A model generated the notes under the pieces. The model saw only the letters and a list, made by a program, of their open reading frames with translations. It ran no database searches and was not told the origin of the DNA. Shown here one piece after another: positions 13,508 through 20,017 of a DNA stretch of 20,017 nt. Every line of letters begins with the position of its first letter. Positions within the stretch are counted from its first letter, which is position 1. This DNA is from Clostridia bacterium (GTDB taxonomy: Bacteria; Bacillota; Clostridia; Oscillospirales; CAG-272), in NCBI GenBank assembly GCA_017452565.1, contig JAFTMF010000045.1, positions 1-20,017 of the forward strand, written 5' to 3'. Both the position numbers and the translations under genes were made by a program.

Positions 13508-14677
13508 ATGACTACCCCCATTTATCTGGATAACAGTGCCACCACTCCCCTCTGTCCCGAGGCGGTAGAGGCGGTGCAGAAGGCTGTCACCTGCTACGGA
13601 AATCCCTCCTCCCTTCACTCGATGGGGCTGGATGCCCGTAAAATCGTGGAGGAAGCGAGAAAGAATCTCCTCTCTGCGCTGGACGTGCGCGTTCCTGCCA
13701 CTCGTCGGGTGTTCTTCACCTCCTGCGGCACCGAGGCCAACAATCTGGCGCTGTACGGCGTGATCCGGGCAAAGAAATTCCGGTTTCTCCCCCGCATCAT
13801 CACTACCGACAGTGAGCATCCCTCCATTTTAGAGCCCCTGCGGGATCTGGAGGCACGAGGCGAGGCGGAGATTGTGAAGCTCTCCACCAAGGAAGGCAAG
13901 CTGGATCTTGCCGAGCTGGACGCTGCCCTCAACGAGCGCACCGTTCTCGTCACTCTGATGCAGGTGAACAACGAAACCGGTGCGGTGTACGATATTGCAT
14001 CGGCATTCAAGCTGGCCAAACGGAAGGTTCCCACCGTCCTCACCCACACCGACCTCACCCAAGGATTTTTGAAAGTCCTCCCCACCGGAGGCTACGATAA
14101 GCTGGGCGCAGATCTTATGACCGTCAGCGGCCACAAGATCCACGCTCCCAAAGGAATCGGCGCACTCATCGTCTCTGCCGATCTGCTGAAAGCCAAGCGG
14201 CTGATCCCCCACCTCTACGGCGGCGGTCAGGAGGGCGGACTTCGATCGGGCACCGAAAACGTGATGGGCATCGCCGCACTGGGTGCTGCCGCCAAAGCCG
14301 GCAAGGCTACCGCCATCGCTGACCTGCAACGAATGAAAGAAATGCGAGAGCGGTTTATCGAGCTGCTCCCCGAGACGGTTCGGGTGAACAAGCCTGCCGC
14401 CGCTGCCCCCCATATCGTCAGCCTCACCCTCCCCCGCATCAAGAGCCAATCGGCGCTCAATGCACTGTCCGCCAAGGGGATTTTCGTCTCCAGCGGATCT
14501 GCCTGCTCTTCCCACGGAGGTCACGGCAGCTACGTACTGTTGGCATTCGGTCTTTCCCCCGAGGATGCCGACTGCACCCTGCGGGTCAGCTTGTCCCGCT
14601 TCACCACCGATCCTGAACTTCTCACCGCCGCCAAGGCGATCCGGGAGGTTTGTGATACAATGATCCAAATCCGATAA
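13508..14677 (+). CDS. Cysteine desulfurase, NifS/IscS-type (class V aminotransferase fold)
   Basis: 389 residues from ATG 13508, 2 bp after the lipoprotein stop, with no good Shine-Dalgarno, so translation is probably coupled. The PLP enzyme removes sulfur from cysteine as an enzyme-bound persulfide for Fe-S cluster, thio-tRNA or cofactor assembly. Residues aligning with IscS are visible: YLDNSATTP at 6-14, His104 in DSEHPSI, Asn156 in VNNETG, Asp182 and Gln185 in HTDLTQ, Lys210 in SGHKIHAPKG (the PLP Schiff base), the RSGTENV loop (246-252), and Cys333 in SSGSACSSHG. The HTDLTQG segment differs from the usual HTDAVQA. The long Cys-containing loop fits the IscS/NifS type rather than SufS. 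No thiI, iscU or tRNA-thiolation partner is next to it, so the sulfur acceptor cannot be inferred. Confidence 0.94.
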   Translation: MTTPIYLDNSATTPLCPEAVEAVQKAVTCYGNPSSLHSMGLDARKIVEEARKNLLSALDVRVPATRRVFFTSCGTEANNLALYGVIRAKKFRFLPRIITTDSEHPSILEPLRDLEARGEAEIVKLSTKEGKLDLAELDAALNERTVLVTLMQVNNETGAVYDIASAFKLAKRKVPTVLTHTDLTQGFLKVLPTGGYDKLGADLMTVSGHKIHAPKGIGALIVSADLLKAKRLIPHLYGGGQEGGLRSGTENVMGIAALGAAAKAGKATAIADLQRMKEMRERFIELLPETVRVNKPAAAAPHIVSLTLPRIKSQSALNALSAKGIFVSSGSACSSHGGHGSYVLLAFGLSPEDADCTLRVSLSRFTTDPELLTAAKAIREVCDTMIQIR

Positions 14678-14703
14678 AATCAAGACAAGAAAGAGGTAAA
14701 CCA

Positions 14704-15960
14704 ATGAAGAAACTCATCGCCTGCCTACTCACCCTCGCCACGATGGTTCCCCTGATCGCCGGCTGTGCCACCGGTACCCCCGACGATACCGGCGCTACCA
14801 CCACGACCTCAACCACCGCTGTTACCACCACCACTGCTCCCAAGAAAGAGTATCCTTCCGATAATATGGACTCCATTTTTGCCGAGCCCTCCTACCTGCT
14901 GGCAAGACAGATTATCAAGGACTACTGGCGCACCTCCCATCTGAACAGCGAGCCCAGAAACGGCACTGCCGTAGTTTGGGGTTTTGCGTCCTTTATGGAA
15001 GCAATGGCCGAAGCATACCGCCTCTTCCCCAATGACAAGACCATTGCAAAGGCCTACGAGAACGCACTAACCAAGGGTATTGCAAAGTACGAGGTTTCCG
15101 CTACCATCACCACCCCCAACGGTCAGAAGCATGACGTTACCTACTACAACGCAGGTGCGGGCGGACGCGGTGACTACTACTACGACGACGATGCTTGGAT
15201 CTGCATTCAGTTCCTCAATGCATACGAGCTACTGAAGGACGAACAGTACCTTGCAAAAGCAGAAGAAACTCTGGAATTCCTGTGGACCGGCTGGGACGAC
15301 GTTCTGGGCGGCGGTATCTACTGGGATAAGTCCTACGGCGGCAAGAACACCTGTGCAAACGGTCCCGTTGCCATCTCCTTCCTGTGGGCATATCAGCTGA
15401 CGCAGAAGGAAGAGTACCTGGAAAAGGGCAAGATGATCTGGGATTGGGCACGTGAAAAGCTTCTGGACGGCGATCTGTACATCGACGCACTGGGCGTTGA
15501 CGGCGGCAGAAACAACTGGAAGGCTGCTTACAACCAGGCTACTATGATTTACGTAGGCGCTCAGCTCTACGAGATCACCGGCGACGAAACCTATCTGGAA
15601 CAGACCCGCAGAACCTACGAGGCATCCCTTTCCCTGATGTTCAAGGGCAGAGGCTCCGCCGTGACTATGAACGGCAACCCCATCTACAAGTCCTGGTGTA
15701 TCGGTTGGCTGGTTCGCGGCTACCTGAAGTTCTACTCCGTGGATCCCGAGAAGGATACCAGAGGTATGGAATATATGGAAACCGTTCTGAAGAAGAACCT
15801 GAAGACCAAGGACAAGAAGGGCTACTACGATCCCTACTTCAAGACCGGTGACTGGGGCGGCGAGTCCAAGACCGACGTTCTGCAGCCCTGCGGTATGCTG
15901 TCCGTAATGGCGCTCTGCACCTACTACGACATCGCAATGGCTGAAAAAGAAGCAAAGTAA
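14704..15960 (+). CDS. GH76-family lipoprotein (alpha-1,6-mannanase-like)
   Basis: 418 residues from ATG 14704, with AGAGG upstream. Lipobox LIAGC (Cys21) predicts a lipid-anchored surface protein, followed by a short Thr-rich tether (31-46). The rest (about 55-410) is an all-helical (alpha/alpha)6-barrel-like repeat region. The acidic motif YYYDDDAWICI (158-168) matches the catalytic Asp-Asp of GH76 endo-alpha-1,6-mannanases, and GGGIYWDKSY with CANGPVAISFL (202-226) matches the second family signature. Known GH76 enzymes cut the alpha-1,6-mannose backbone of fungal mannan or remodel related glycans. No transporter, regulator or other glycosidase is nearby, so it is not part of a visible polysaccharide locus. 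It lies 26 bp after the desulfurase and ends at a strong terminator. The family call is good; the substrate is inferred. Confidence 0.85.
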   Translation: MKKLIACLLTLATMVPLIAGCATGTPDDTGATTTTSTTAVTTTTAPKKEYPSDNMDSIFAEPSYLLARQIIKDYWRTSHLNSEPRNGTAVVWGFASFMEAMAEAYRLFPNDKTIAKAYENALTKGIAKYEVSATITTPNGQKHDVTYYNAGAGGRGDYYYDDDAWICIQFLNAYELLKDEQYLAKAEETLEFLWTGWDDVLGGGIYWDKSYGGKNTCANGPVAISFLWAYQLTQKEEYLEKGKMIWDWAREKLLDGDLYIDALGVDGGRNNWKAAYNQATMIYVGAQLYEITGDETYLEQTRRTYEASLSLMFKGRGSAVTMNGNPIYKSWCIGWLVRGYLKFYSVDPEKDTRGMEYMETVLKKNLKTKDKKGYYDPYFKTGDWGGESKTDVLQPCGMLSVMALCTYYDIAMAEKEAK

Positions 15961-15973
15961 TTCGATACATCCC

Positions 15974-16013
15974 GAAAGAGCAAGCCACACGGCTTGCTCT
16001 TTCATATTTTTTT
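15974..16013 (+). terminator. Rho-independent terminator after the GH76 gene
   Basis: gaaagagcaagcc (15974-15986) / ggcttgctctttc (15991-16003), 13 bp perfect, loop acac, then atattttttt. It ends the unit that starts at the promoter at 12826. Confidence 0.95.
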
Positions 16014-16055
16014 CCAAAAGGGTCACTTATTAAAGAAAAATTCACAAATAGGGAC

Positions 16056-16061
16056 TATAAT
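16056..16061 (+). promoter_or_regulatory. Candidate -10 box upstream of the SLOG gene
   Basis: TATAAT is an exact -10 hexamer 51 bp before the next start codon and just after a terminator, where a promoter is expected. No good -35 hexamer lies 16-18 bp upstream (the sequence there is A-rich), so an activator or an upstream element may be needed. Confidence 0.4.
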
Positions 16062-16112
16062 AAGAGTATTGTATCCGCTCGCCGCAGAAATTCATCGGAT
16101 GCCGGAGGTATT

Positions 16113-16661
16113 ATGCCCGACTTTCTAAATCTTCCCCCGGCCGCCAAGGTGTGTTGCTTTACTGGGCACAGAGATCTCAGCTATCAGCAAATGGAGGAAG
16201 TGCTCCCCCGTGTCACCGAAGCAGTGGATCAGCTGTACAAACGAGGCGTCCGCACCTATCTGGTAGGCGGTGCCCGTGGATTTGATACGCTGGTGGCGAT
16301 TCATCTCATCAATCTGCGCCGTCATCTGTACCCGAAGCTGCAGCTGGTGCTGGTGCGCCCCTGCCCCGGCCAATCGGATCGCTGGCAAGCACAGGAAAAG
16401 GTGCTGTACCAAACCGTCCGGCGGGAAGCGGATGTTGATATTCTGCTGTCCGATCACTATTACAACGGCTGTATGCATAGCCGCAACGCCTTTATGGTGA
16501 ATCACAGCTGCCATCTGCTGGCCTACGTTACCCGCAACACCGGAGGATCTTATCAAACGATGTGCCTCGCCCAAAAGCGGGGAATTACCGTCGAAAATCT
16601 CGCCCCCGACGGCTCTGCGCTTGCTTTTATGGAGCAGCAAGGACTCTTCGACGGGTTATAA
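16113..16661 (+). CDS. SLOG-family protein (YpsA/DUF1273-like)
   Basis: 182 residues from ATG 16113, with GGAGGT just upstream. The protein has the Rossmann-like SLOG pattern related to YpsA, DprA and LOG proteins: first strand and loop VCCFTGHRDLS (13-23), the glycine motif VGGARGFDTLVA (51-62), a long central strand LQLVLVRPCPGQ (77-87), the segment NGCMHSRNAFMVNHS (118-132) and the final strand/loop AYVTRNTGGSYQTMCLA (137-153). SLOG domains bind nucleotide-derived ligands; B. subtilis YpsA affects cell division and growth, but its biochemical role is unsettled. There is no membrane segment or signal peptide. It is the first gene of a possible unit with prmC (24 bp downstream). Family confidence is high, function unknown. 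Confidence 0.87.
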   Translation: MPDFLNLPPAAKVCCFTGHRDLSYQQMEEVLPRVTEAVDQLYKRGVRTYLVGGARGFDTLVAIHLINLRRHLYPKLQLVLVRPCPGQSDRWQAQEKVLYQTVRREADVDILLSDHYYNGCMHSRNAFMVNHSCHLLAYVTRNTGGSYQTMCLAQKRGITVENLAPDGSALAFMEQQGLFDGL

Positions 16662-16685
16662 ACGCTATCAGAGGTTATTTTCCCA

Positions 16686-17426
16686 ATGGAACAAGAACTT
16701 ATCTGGATTCGGGAGAAATATCCCACAGAATCCGATTATCAAGCCGCTCTGGACCGCTATCGGACGGGAGAGCCGCTGGCATATATTCTCGGAGAGCAGT
16801 ATTTTTGGCGTTACTGCTTCACCGTCACCCCCGACGTGCTGATCCCCCGCCCCGACACCGAACGGCTGGTGGAGACTGCCCTCTCCCTCCTCCCCCAAGG
16901 CGGCAGATTTGCAGATCTCTGCACCGGCAGCGGCGCCATCGCCCTCTCGATTTGCGGTGACCGCACCGATCTTACCTGCGATGCGGCGGATATTTCCGAG
17001 GCGGCGCTGGAGGTTGCCAAGGGCAACGCGCGTGTTATCGGAACCGGCGATCGGGTGCGCTTCCACCGTGCCGATCTGCTGGCGGAAGATCCCCTTTGCG
17101 GACTCTACGATGCGATTCTGTCCAATCCTCCCTACATCCCCGCCAAAGACATTGCTAACTATCCCTCTCTCGCCTATGAGCCGCAGATTGCGCTGGACGG
17201 CGGCGAGGACGGAATGGATTTTTACAAAGCCATCATTGCCCGTTTTGGCAGTCATCTTGCCGATGACGGCTGCTTTCTCTTTGAAATCGGCTACGATCAA
17301 GGGGATGCCATCCGAGCACTTGCCGATGCCAACGGCTACGTTTGCACCGTGACCAAGGACTATGGAGGCAATGACAGAGTAGCCAAACTTATCAAACCAA
17401 TCAATCGAAAGGAAGTGACCCAATGA
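16686..17426 (+). CDS. prmC: Release factor glutamine methyltransferase PrmC (HemK), short N-terminus
   Basis: 246 residues from ATG 16686, with GAGGT 10 nt upstream. PrmC methylates the Gln of the GGQ motif in peptide release factors using S-adenosylmethionine. Seen: the linker hairpin GEPLAYILGEQYFW (28-41), IPRPDTERLVE (53-63), SAM motif DLCTGSGAIALS (77-88), the acidic end of strand 2 (CDAADIS) and the catalytic NPPY (147-150) in SNPPYIP. Typical PrmC has about 270-290 residues; here the N-terminal helical domain that helps grip the release factor is cut to about 25 residues. The frame upstream is closed by the SLOG stop codon at 16659-16661, so the short form is real in this sequence rather than a start-choice artefact. 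Its stop overlaps the next gene by 4 bases (ATGA). Confidence 0.92.
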   Translation: MEQELIWIREKYPTESDYQAALDRYRTGEPLAYILGEQYFWRYCFTVTPDVLIPRPDTERLVETALSLLPQGGRFADLCTGSGAIALSICGDRTDLTCDAADISEAALEVAKGNARVIGTGDRVRFHRADLLAEDPLCGLYDAILSNPPYIPAKDIANYPSLAYEPQIALDGGEDGMDFYKAIIARFGSHLADDGCFLFEIGYDQGDAIRALADANGYVCTVTKDYGGNDRVAKLIKPINRKEVTQ

Positions 17427-17797
17427 AAGGCTGGAAGCTTTGGAAAGAGGTCATCAAATACCACTGGTGCGACGTACTGTTCGACCGATTCTATTCCCGT
17501 GAATACTCCACCCTGCCGGTGAACGATATCTGGCAGGACATCGCTAAACGCTGGACCTTCGAATGGGGACTTTCCGTAGGCGGTCTGCCTGCGCTCATTG
17601 TCTTCCTCGGCTCGATGTATTTCTTCATCGACTGGCGGCTGATCTTCTCCGGTCTGCTGGCCGTTTGCGTTGCGTTTTTTGTGTCCTCCATCAGTTCCTG
17701 CATTTACCTCTACATTCGGATGCGGATGTACTACCGTCCCATCGAAGAAGCCGAAAAGAAGGCGCGGGAGGAGCAGGAAGGACAAAATCAGAACTGA
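17423..17797 (+). CDS. Small membrane protein with two predicted TM segments, unknown
   Basis: 124 residues from ATG 17423, overlapping the prmC stop as ATGA, with AAGGAA about 9 nt upstream. Visible parts: an amphipathic, aromatic-rich N-terminal region (1-45) with several Trp, His and Tyr residues, two hydrophobic segments (about 47-69 and 73-98) joined by a short turn (IDWR), and a charged C-terminal tail (EEAEKKAREEQEGQNQN) likely in the cytoplasm and possibly helical. No signal peptide, catalytic motif or family could be recognised. The overlap makes translational coupling to prmC likely; the ddl gene follows after 76 bp. That it is a real gene is supported by the overlap, ribosome binding site and membrane-like composition. 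Confidence 0.78.
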   Translation: MKGWKLWKEVIKYHWCDVLFDRFYSREYSTLPVNDIWQDIAKRWTFEWGLSVGGLPALIVFLGSMYFFIDWRLIFSGLLAVCVAFFVSSISSCIYLYIRMRMYYRPIEEAEKKAREEQEGQNQN

Positions 17798-17873
17798 TTG
17801 AGTCATTTCTCTTCTAATATTTACATACATTTACATAAATTACACCAATTCCATTGTCAGAAAGGTTTTTCCT

Positions 17874-18929
17874 ATGTTGAATCTTTGTTGTCTCTTCGGC
17901 GGCGAGTCCACCGAATACGACGTTTCCCTGCACAGCGTTACCTCGGTGATCGAAAACGCCGATCCCGAACAATACAACCTCATTTCCGTGGGCATTACCC
18001 GAGACGGAAAGTGGTATCTCTATGACGGCGACACCGCCGCTATTGCCACCGACGAGTGGTGGAAGGACGCCGCTCATATCCATTCTGCGATGATCTCCCC
18101 TTCCAAGGGCGATCACTGTCTGCTGGTGCTGGACGAGGCGGGCTATCGCAAGATCCCGCTGGACGTAGTTTGGCCGGTTATGCACGGCGCGCACTGCGAG
18201 GACGGCACCCTTCAAGGTCTGCTGGAGCTCTCCGGTATCCCCTTCGTCGGCCCCGATTGCCGCTCCTCCGCTATTTGTATGGACAAATTCACTACCAAAG
18301 CGGTGCTGAACAACTTCAAAATTCCCCAAGCCAAGGTAGAATTCGTCACCCGTCGGGAGCTTGCCGAGGAATTTGAGAACGTCCTTGCCCGTGTTGCGAC
18401 GCTGGGCTATCCCGTATTCTTAAAGCCCTCCTCTACCGGCTCCTCCATAGGTGTCAGCAAGGTGCGCACCCCCGATGCACTGCGTACCGCTATCGAAAAC
18501 GCCGCACAGTTTGACGACGTGGTATTGGTGGAAGAGTTCATCGACGGCAGAGAGATCGAGGTTGCCGTCATGGGCAACGAATCCCCGGTAGCTTCTGTCT
18601 GCGGTGAAATCGATCCCGGCAGCGACTTCTACGATTATGAGACGAAGTATCATAACGATACCGCTTCCTATTACATCCCCGCAAGACTGCCCGAGGATGC
18701 AGCGGCTGCCATCCGCAAAACCGCTTGCGAAATCTACCGCCGTCTGGGCTGCTCCGGCCTATCCCGTGTGGACTTCTTCTACACCGCCGACGGACGCTAT
18801 ATCTTCAACGAAATCAACACGCTGCCCGGTTTTACCTCCATCAGTATGTACCCCAAGCTGTTTATGGCAGGCGGTATGACCTACGCAGAAGTTATCAACA
18901 GCCTTGTTCAGCTGGCTCTTGCCAAATAA
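17874..18929 (+). CDS. ddl: D-alanine--D-alanine ligase (Ddl family)
   Basis: 351 residues from ATG 17874, with AAAGG 8 nt upstream. It joins two D-alanines with ATP in the cytoplasm for peptidoglycan precursors. Seen: N-terminal LFGGESTEYDVSLHS (7-21) with Glu15; MHGAHCEDGTLQGLLELSG (103-121); the ATP-grasp region PVFLKPSSTGSSIGVSK (180-196); the omega loop DFYDYETKYHND (251-262); and metal ligands in NEINTLPGFTS. The omega loop Tyr259 aligns with E. coli DdlB Tyr216, a residue typical of D-Ala-D-Ala rather than D-Ala-D-lactate ligases (which carry His). The N-terminal half (EYDVSL, ELSGIPFVG, SSAICMDK) resembles the VanG-like branch more than the B. subtilis or E. coli Ddl, as far as I can recall those sequences. 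No vanT, vanXY or vanRS genes are near, so a housekeeping role is most likely. Confidence 0.94.
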   Translation: MLNLCCLFGGESTEYDVSLHSVTSVIENADPEQYNLISVGITRDGKWYLYDGDTAAIATDEWWKDAAHIHSAMISPSKGDHCLLVLDEAGYRKIPLDVVWPVMHGAHCEDGTLQGLLELSGIPFVGPDCRSSAICMDKFTTKAVLNNFKIPQAKVEFVTRRELAEEFENVLARVATLGYPVFLKPSSTGSSIGVSKVRTPDALRTAIENAAQFDDVVLVEEFIDGREIEVAVMGNESPVASVCGEIDPGSDFYDYETKYHNDTASYYIPARLPEDAAAAIRKTACEIYRRLGCSGLSRVDFFYTADGRYIFNEINTLPGFTSISMYPKLFMAGGMTYAEVINSLVQLALAK

Positions 18930-18977
18930 GCATAGAAATCGTCGAATTTGTGGGATTTTCCTGCAATTTTCGCTGAG

Positions 18978-19040
18978 TTTTACACAACATCAACAGAGTT
19001 TTCCACAGCTTGCGGAATAGTTTGTCCACAATCTTCCACA
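18978..19040 (+). promoter_or_regulatory. Row of DnaA-box-like sites, same strand, helically phased
   Basis: Four related 9-mers on the plus strand: ttttacaca (18978), ttttccaca (18999), ttgtccaca (19022) and tcttccaca (19032). Against TTATCCACA they have 2, 1, 1 and 2 mismatches. Start-to-start distances are 21, 23 and 10 bp, close to whole helical turns. They fill the 148-bp gene-free gap between ddl and the membrane protein at 19078. Binding of DnaA is inferred; no dnaA, dnaN or unwinding element is visible here. Confidence 0.5.
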
Positions 19041-19077
19041 AACAATGGAAAATTTCTACGAAAGGATGTGGCAAATT

Positions 19078-20017
19078 ATGTCCATTTCGCCCAATAAATC
19101 CCGCCAGGATCAGCGGATTGTTTTGCTGGTCAGCAGCGCTCTGCTCCTCGTTTTGTCCGCCGTCCAGCTGGCACTCTATTTCTACGGCTATGACTTTTCC
19201 GCAGATCTCTACCTCCCCGGCGCACTGCCTACCATCACCGCACTGATCTGGATTGCCGCGGCAGTAGTCCCCTGTCTGCTTTGTCTGCGCCTGCCCGGCA
19301 AGACGGCTTGCCGGGAGCTGAAAATCCCCTCCACCCGCATCACCGATTTTGCGTCCCTGCTGACGATGGCTGCACTGGTCAGTGCCGCCGTAATGCCCTT
19401 GATCGCAGGAGAAGAGGATTCGCTGAAATCCCTGCTGCTGTCCACCGATATTGCCGACAGCAATCCCCGCACGCTGCTCCTGCTTTCGCTGGTTGCTGCC
19501 GTTTTGGGTGCACTTTACTTCCTGCTCCTCTTCTCTTACCGCAAGATTCGTCCGCTGGGCGTTACCGCCGTTCTGCTTTGGGCAGGACTTTCCGCATTGC
19601 GCATCTATTTTGATATGCGCTACCTGCTGATGTCCCCTCGCAGAGTGCTTCATCTGGTGGCACTGGTGGCGCTGATGGTCTTTCTCGTCGGCGAACTGCG
19701 GCTGGCACGAGGCATTGCAACGCCTCGCCTCTACACGCTGACCGCCGCACCTGCGATGGTAATTACCGGTGCAGACGCTCTATCTAATCTGATTCTCACC
19801 GCAATGGGATGGATCACCCCCGGCGCAGAGCTGTCCTCCTACTTCGTCCTTGCGGCAGCTTCGGTCTTCATCTTCTCCCGCCTCCATGCGCTGGCAATGC
19901 CTCCGAAAGAGGAGAGCAACCAAACCGAAGCATCTCCCGCACCTGTTTCGGAAGAGCCCATCACAGAGGAAACCCCTGCAGGGGAATCCCCCGATGAAGA
20001 GTCCCCCGAAGTAAGCA
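19078..20017 (+). CDS. Polytopic membrane protein of unknown function, 3'-truncated
   Basis: The frame stays open from the stop at 19018-19020 to the window edge, with no stop by base 20017, so at least 313 residues are encoded and the end is missing. ATG 19078 is preferred (AAAGGA about 11 nt upstream); in-frame ATGs at 19066 and 19045 are possible, the latter with no ribosome binding site. About seven to eight hydrophobic segments are visible: residues about 15-40, 52-75, 92-110, 139-160, 166-182, 195-212, then weaker ones to about 275. The chain then turns into an acidic, Pro/Ser-rich tail (EESNQTEASPAP onward) that is probably cytoplasmic. Between segments lies a YFDMRYLLMSPRRVLHL stretch that may be conserved in gut Clostridia. 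No family is recognised with confidence. Confidence 0.82.
   Translation, partial: MSISPNKSRQDQRIVLLVSSALLLVLSAVQLALYFYGYDFSADLYLPGALPTITALIWIAAAVVPCLLCLRLPGKTACRELKIPSTRITDFASLLTMAALVSAAVMPLIAGEEDSLKSLLLSTDIADSNPRTLLLLSLVAAVLGALYFLLLFSYRKIRPLGVTAVLLWAGLSALRIYFDMRYLLMSPRRVLHLVALVALMVFLVGELRLARGIATPRLYTLTAAPAMVITGADALSNLILTAMGWITPGAELSSYFVLAAASVFIFSRLHALAMPPKEESNQTEASPAPVSEEPITEETPAGESPDEESPEVS

Noticed and set aside
17874..18929. Glycopeptide resistance operon
   Set aside because: Only a ligase is present; vanT/vanXY/vanH/vanX and a vanRS regulator pair are missing and the omega loop is of the ordinary D-Ala-D-Ala type.
18930..19077. Chromosomal replication origin (oriC)
   Set aside because: DnaA-like sites are present, but there is no dnaA, dnaN, recF, rpmH or AT-rich unwinding element in the window, so calling an origin is not justified.

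Overview
The window reads as ordinary chromosome from a Gram-positive anaerobe of the class Clostridia, most likely an uncultured gut member of the Oscillospirales/Christensenellales type. This is inferred from the FtsK/SpoIIIE, UppP, MltG and Ddl sequences, consensus sigma-A promoters with 17-bp spacers, Rho-independent terminators, Thr-rich linkers on exported proteins, and intergenic palindromes of a style I associate with such genomes. No 16S rRNA or other decisive taxonomic marker is present. No tRNA, rRNA, CRISPR array, transposase or phage gene was seen.

Layout. 1-990: 3' part of an M29 aminopeptidase running off the left edge, followed by two hairpins. 1137-2366: an isolated URO-D superfamily protein ending at a terminator pair shared with the convergent gene. 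2494-3459 (minus strand, the only minus gene): an exported CHAP-type peptidoglycan hydrolase with a Thr/Pro repeat linker, a strong promoter and a leader of about 125 nt. 3460-3795: a divergent intergenic region with an inverted pair of DnaA-box-like sites. 3796-7488: uppP and ftsK. 7489-7786: a gene-free stretch packed with six palindromes. 7787-11249: thymidylate kinase, GNAT acetyltransferase, DJ-1/PfpI protein, 5-formyltetrahydrofolate cyclo-ligase and CPBP protease, some overlapping. 11304-12737: mltG, then a strong terminator. 12826-15960: a consensus promoter driving a lipoprotein, a cysteine desulfurase and a GH76 lipoprotein, then a strong terminator. 16113-18929: SLOG-family protein, prmC with a short N-terminus, a small membrane protein and a D-Ala-D-Ala ligase. 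18930-19077: a gene-free stretch with a helically phased row of DnaA-box-like sites. 19078-20017: a polytopic membrane protein of unknown function running off the right edge.

How the genes fit together. The main theme is cell-envelope growth: undecaprenyl phosphate recycling (UppP), septal chromosome pumping (FtsK), glycan strand termination (MltG), D-Ala-D-Ala synthesis (Ddl) and peptidoglycan hydrolysis (CHAP). Housekeeping nucleotide, folate, sulfur and translation-termination functions are interspersed (Tmk, cyclo-ligase, cysteine desulfurase, PrmC). No clear undescribed multi-gene system stands out. The least explained parts are non-coding: the stacked palindromes at 7500-7765 with relatives near 1000-1076, and the two DnaA-box-like clusters. 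The proteins of unknown role are the small membrane protein at 17423, the truncated membrane protein at 19078, the PsbP-like lipoprotein and the solitary URO-D-like protein.
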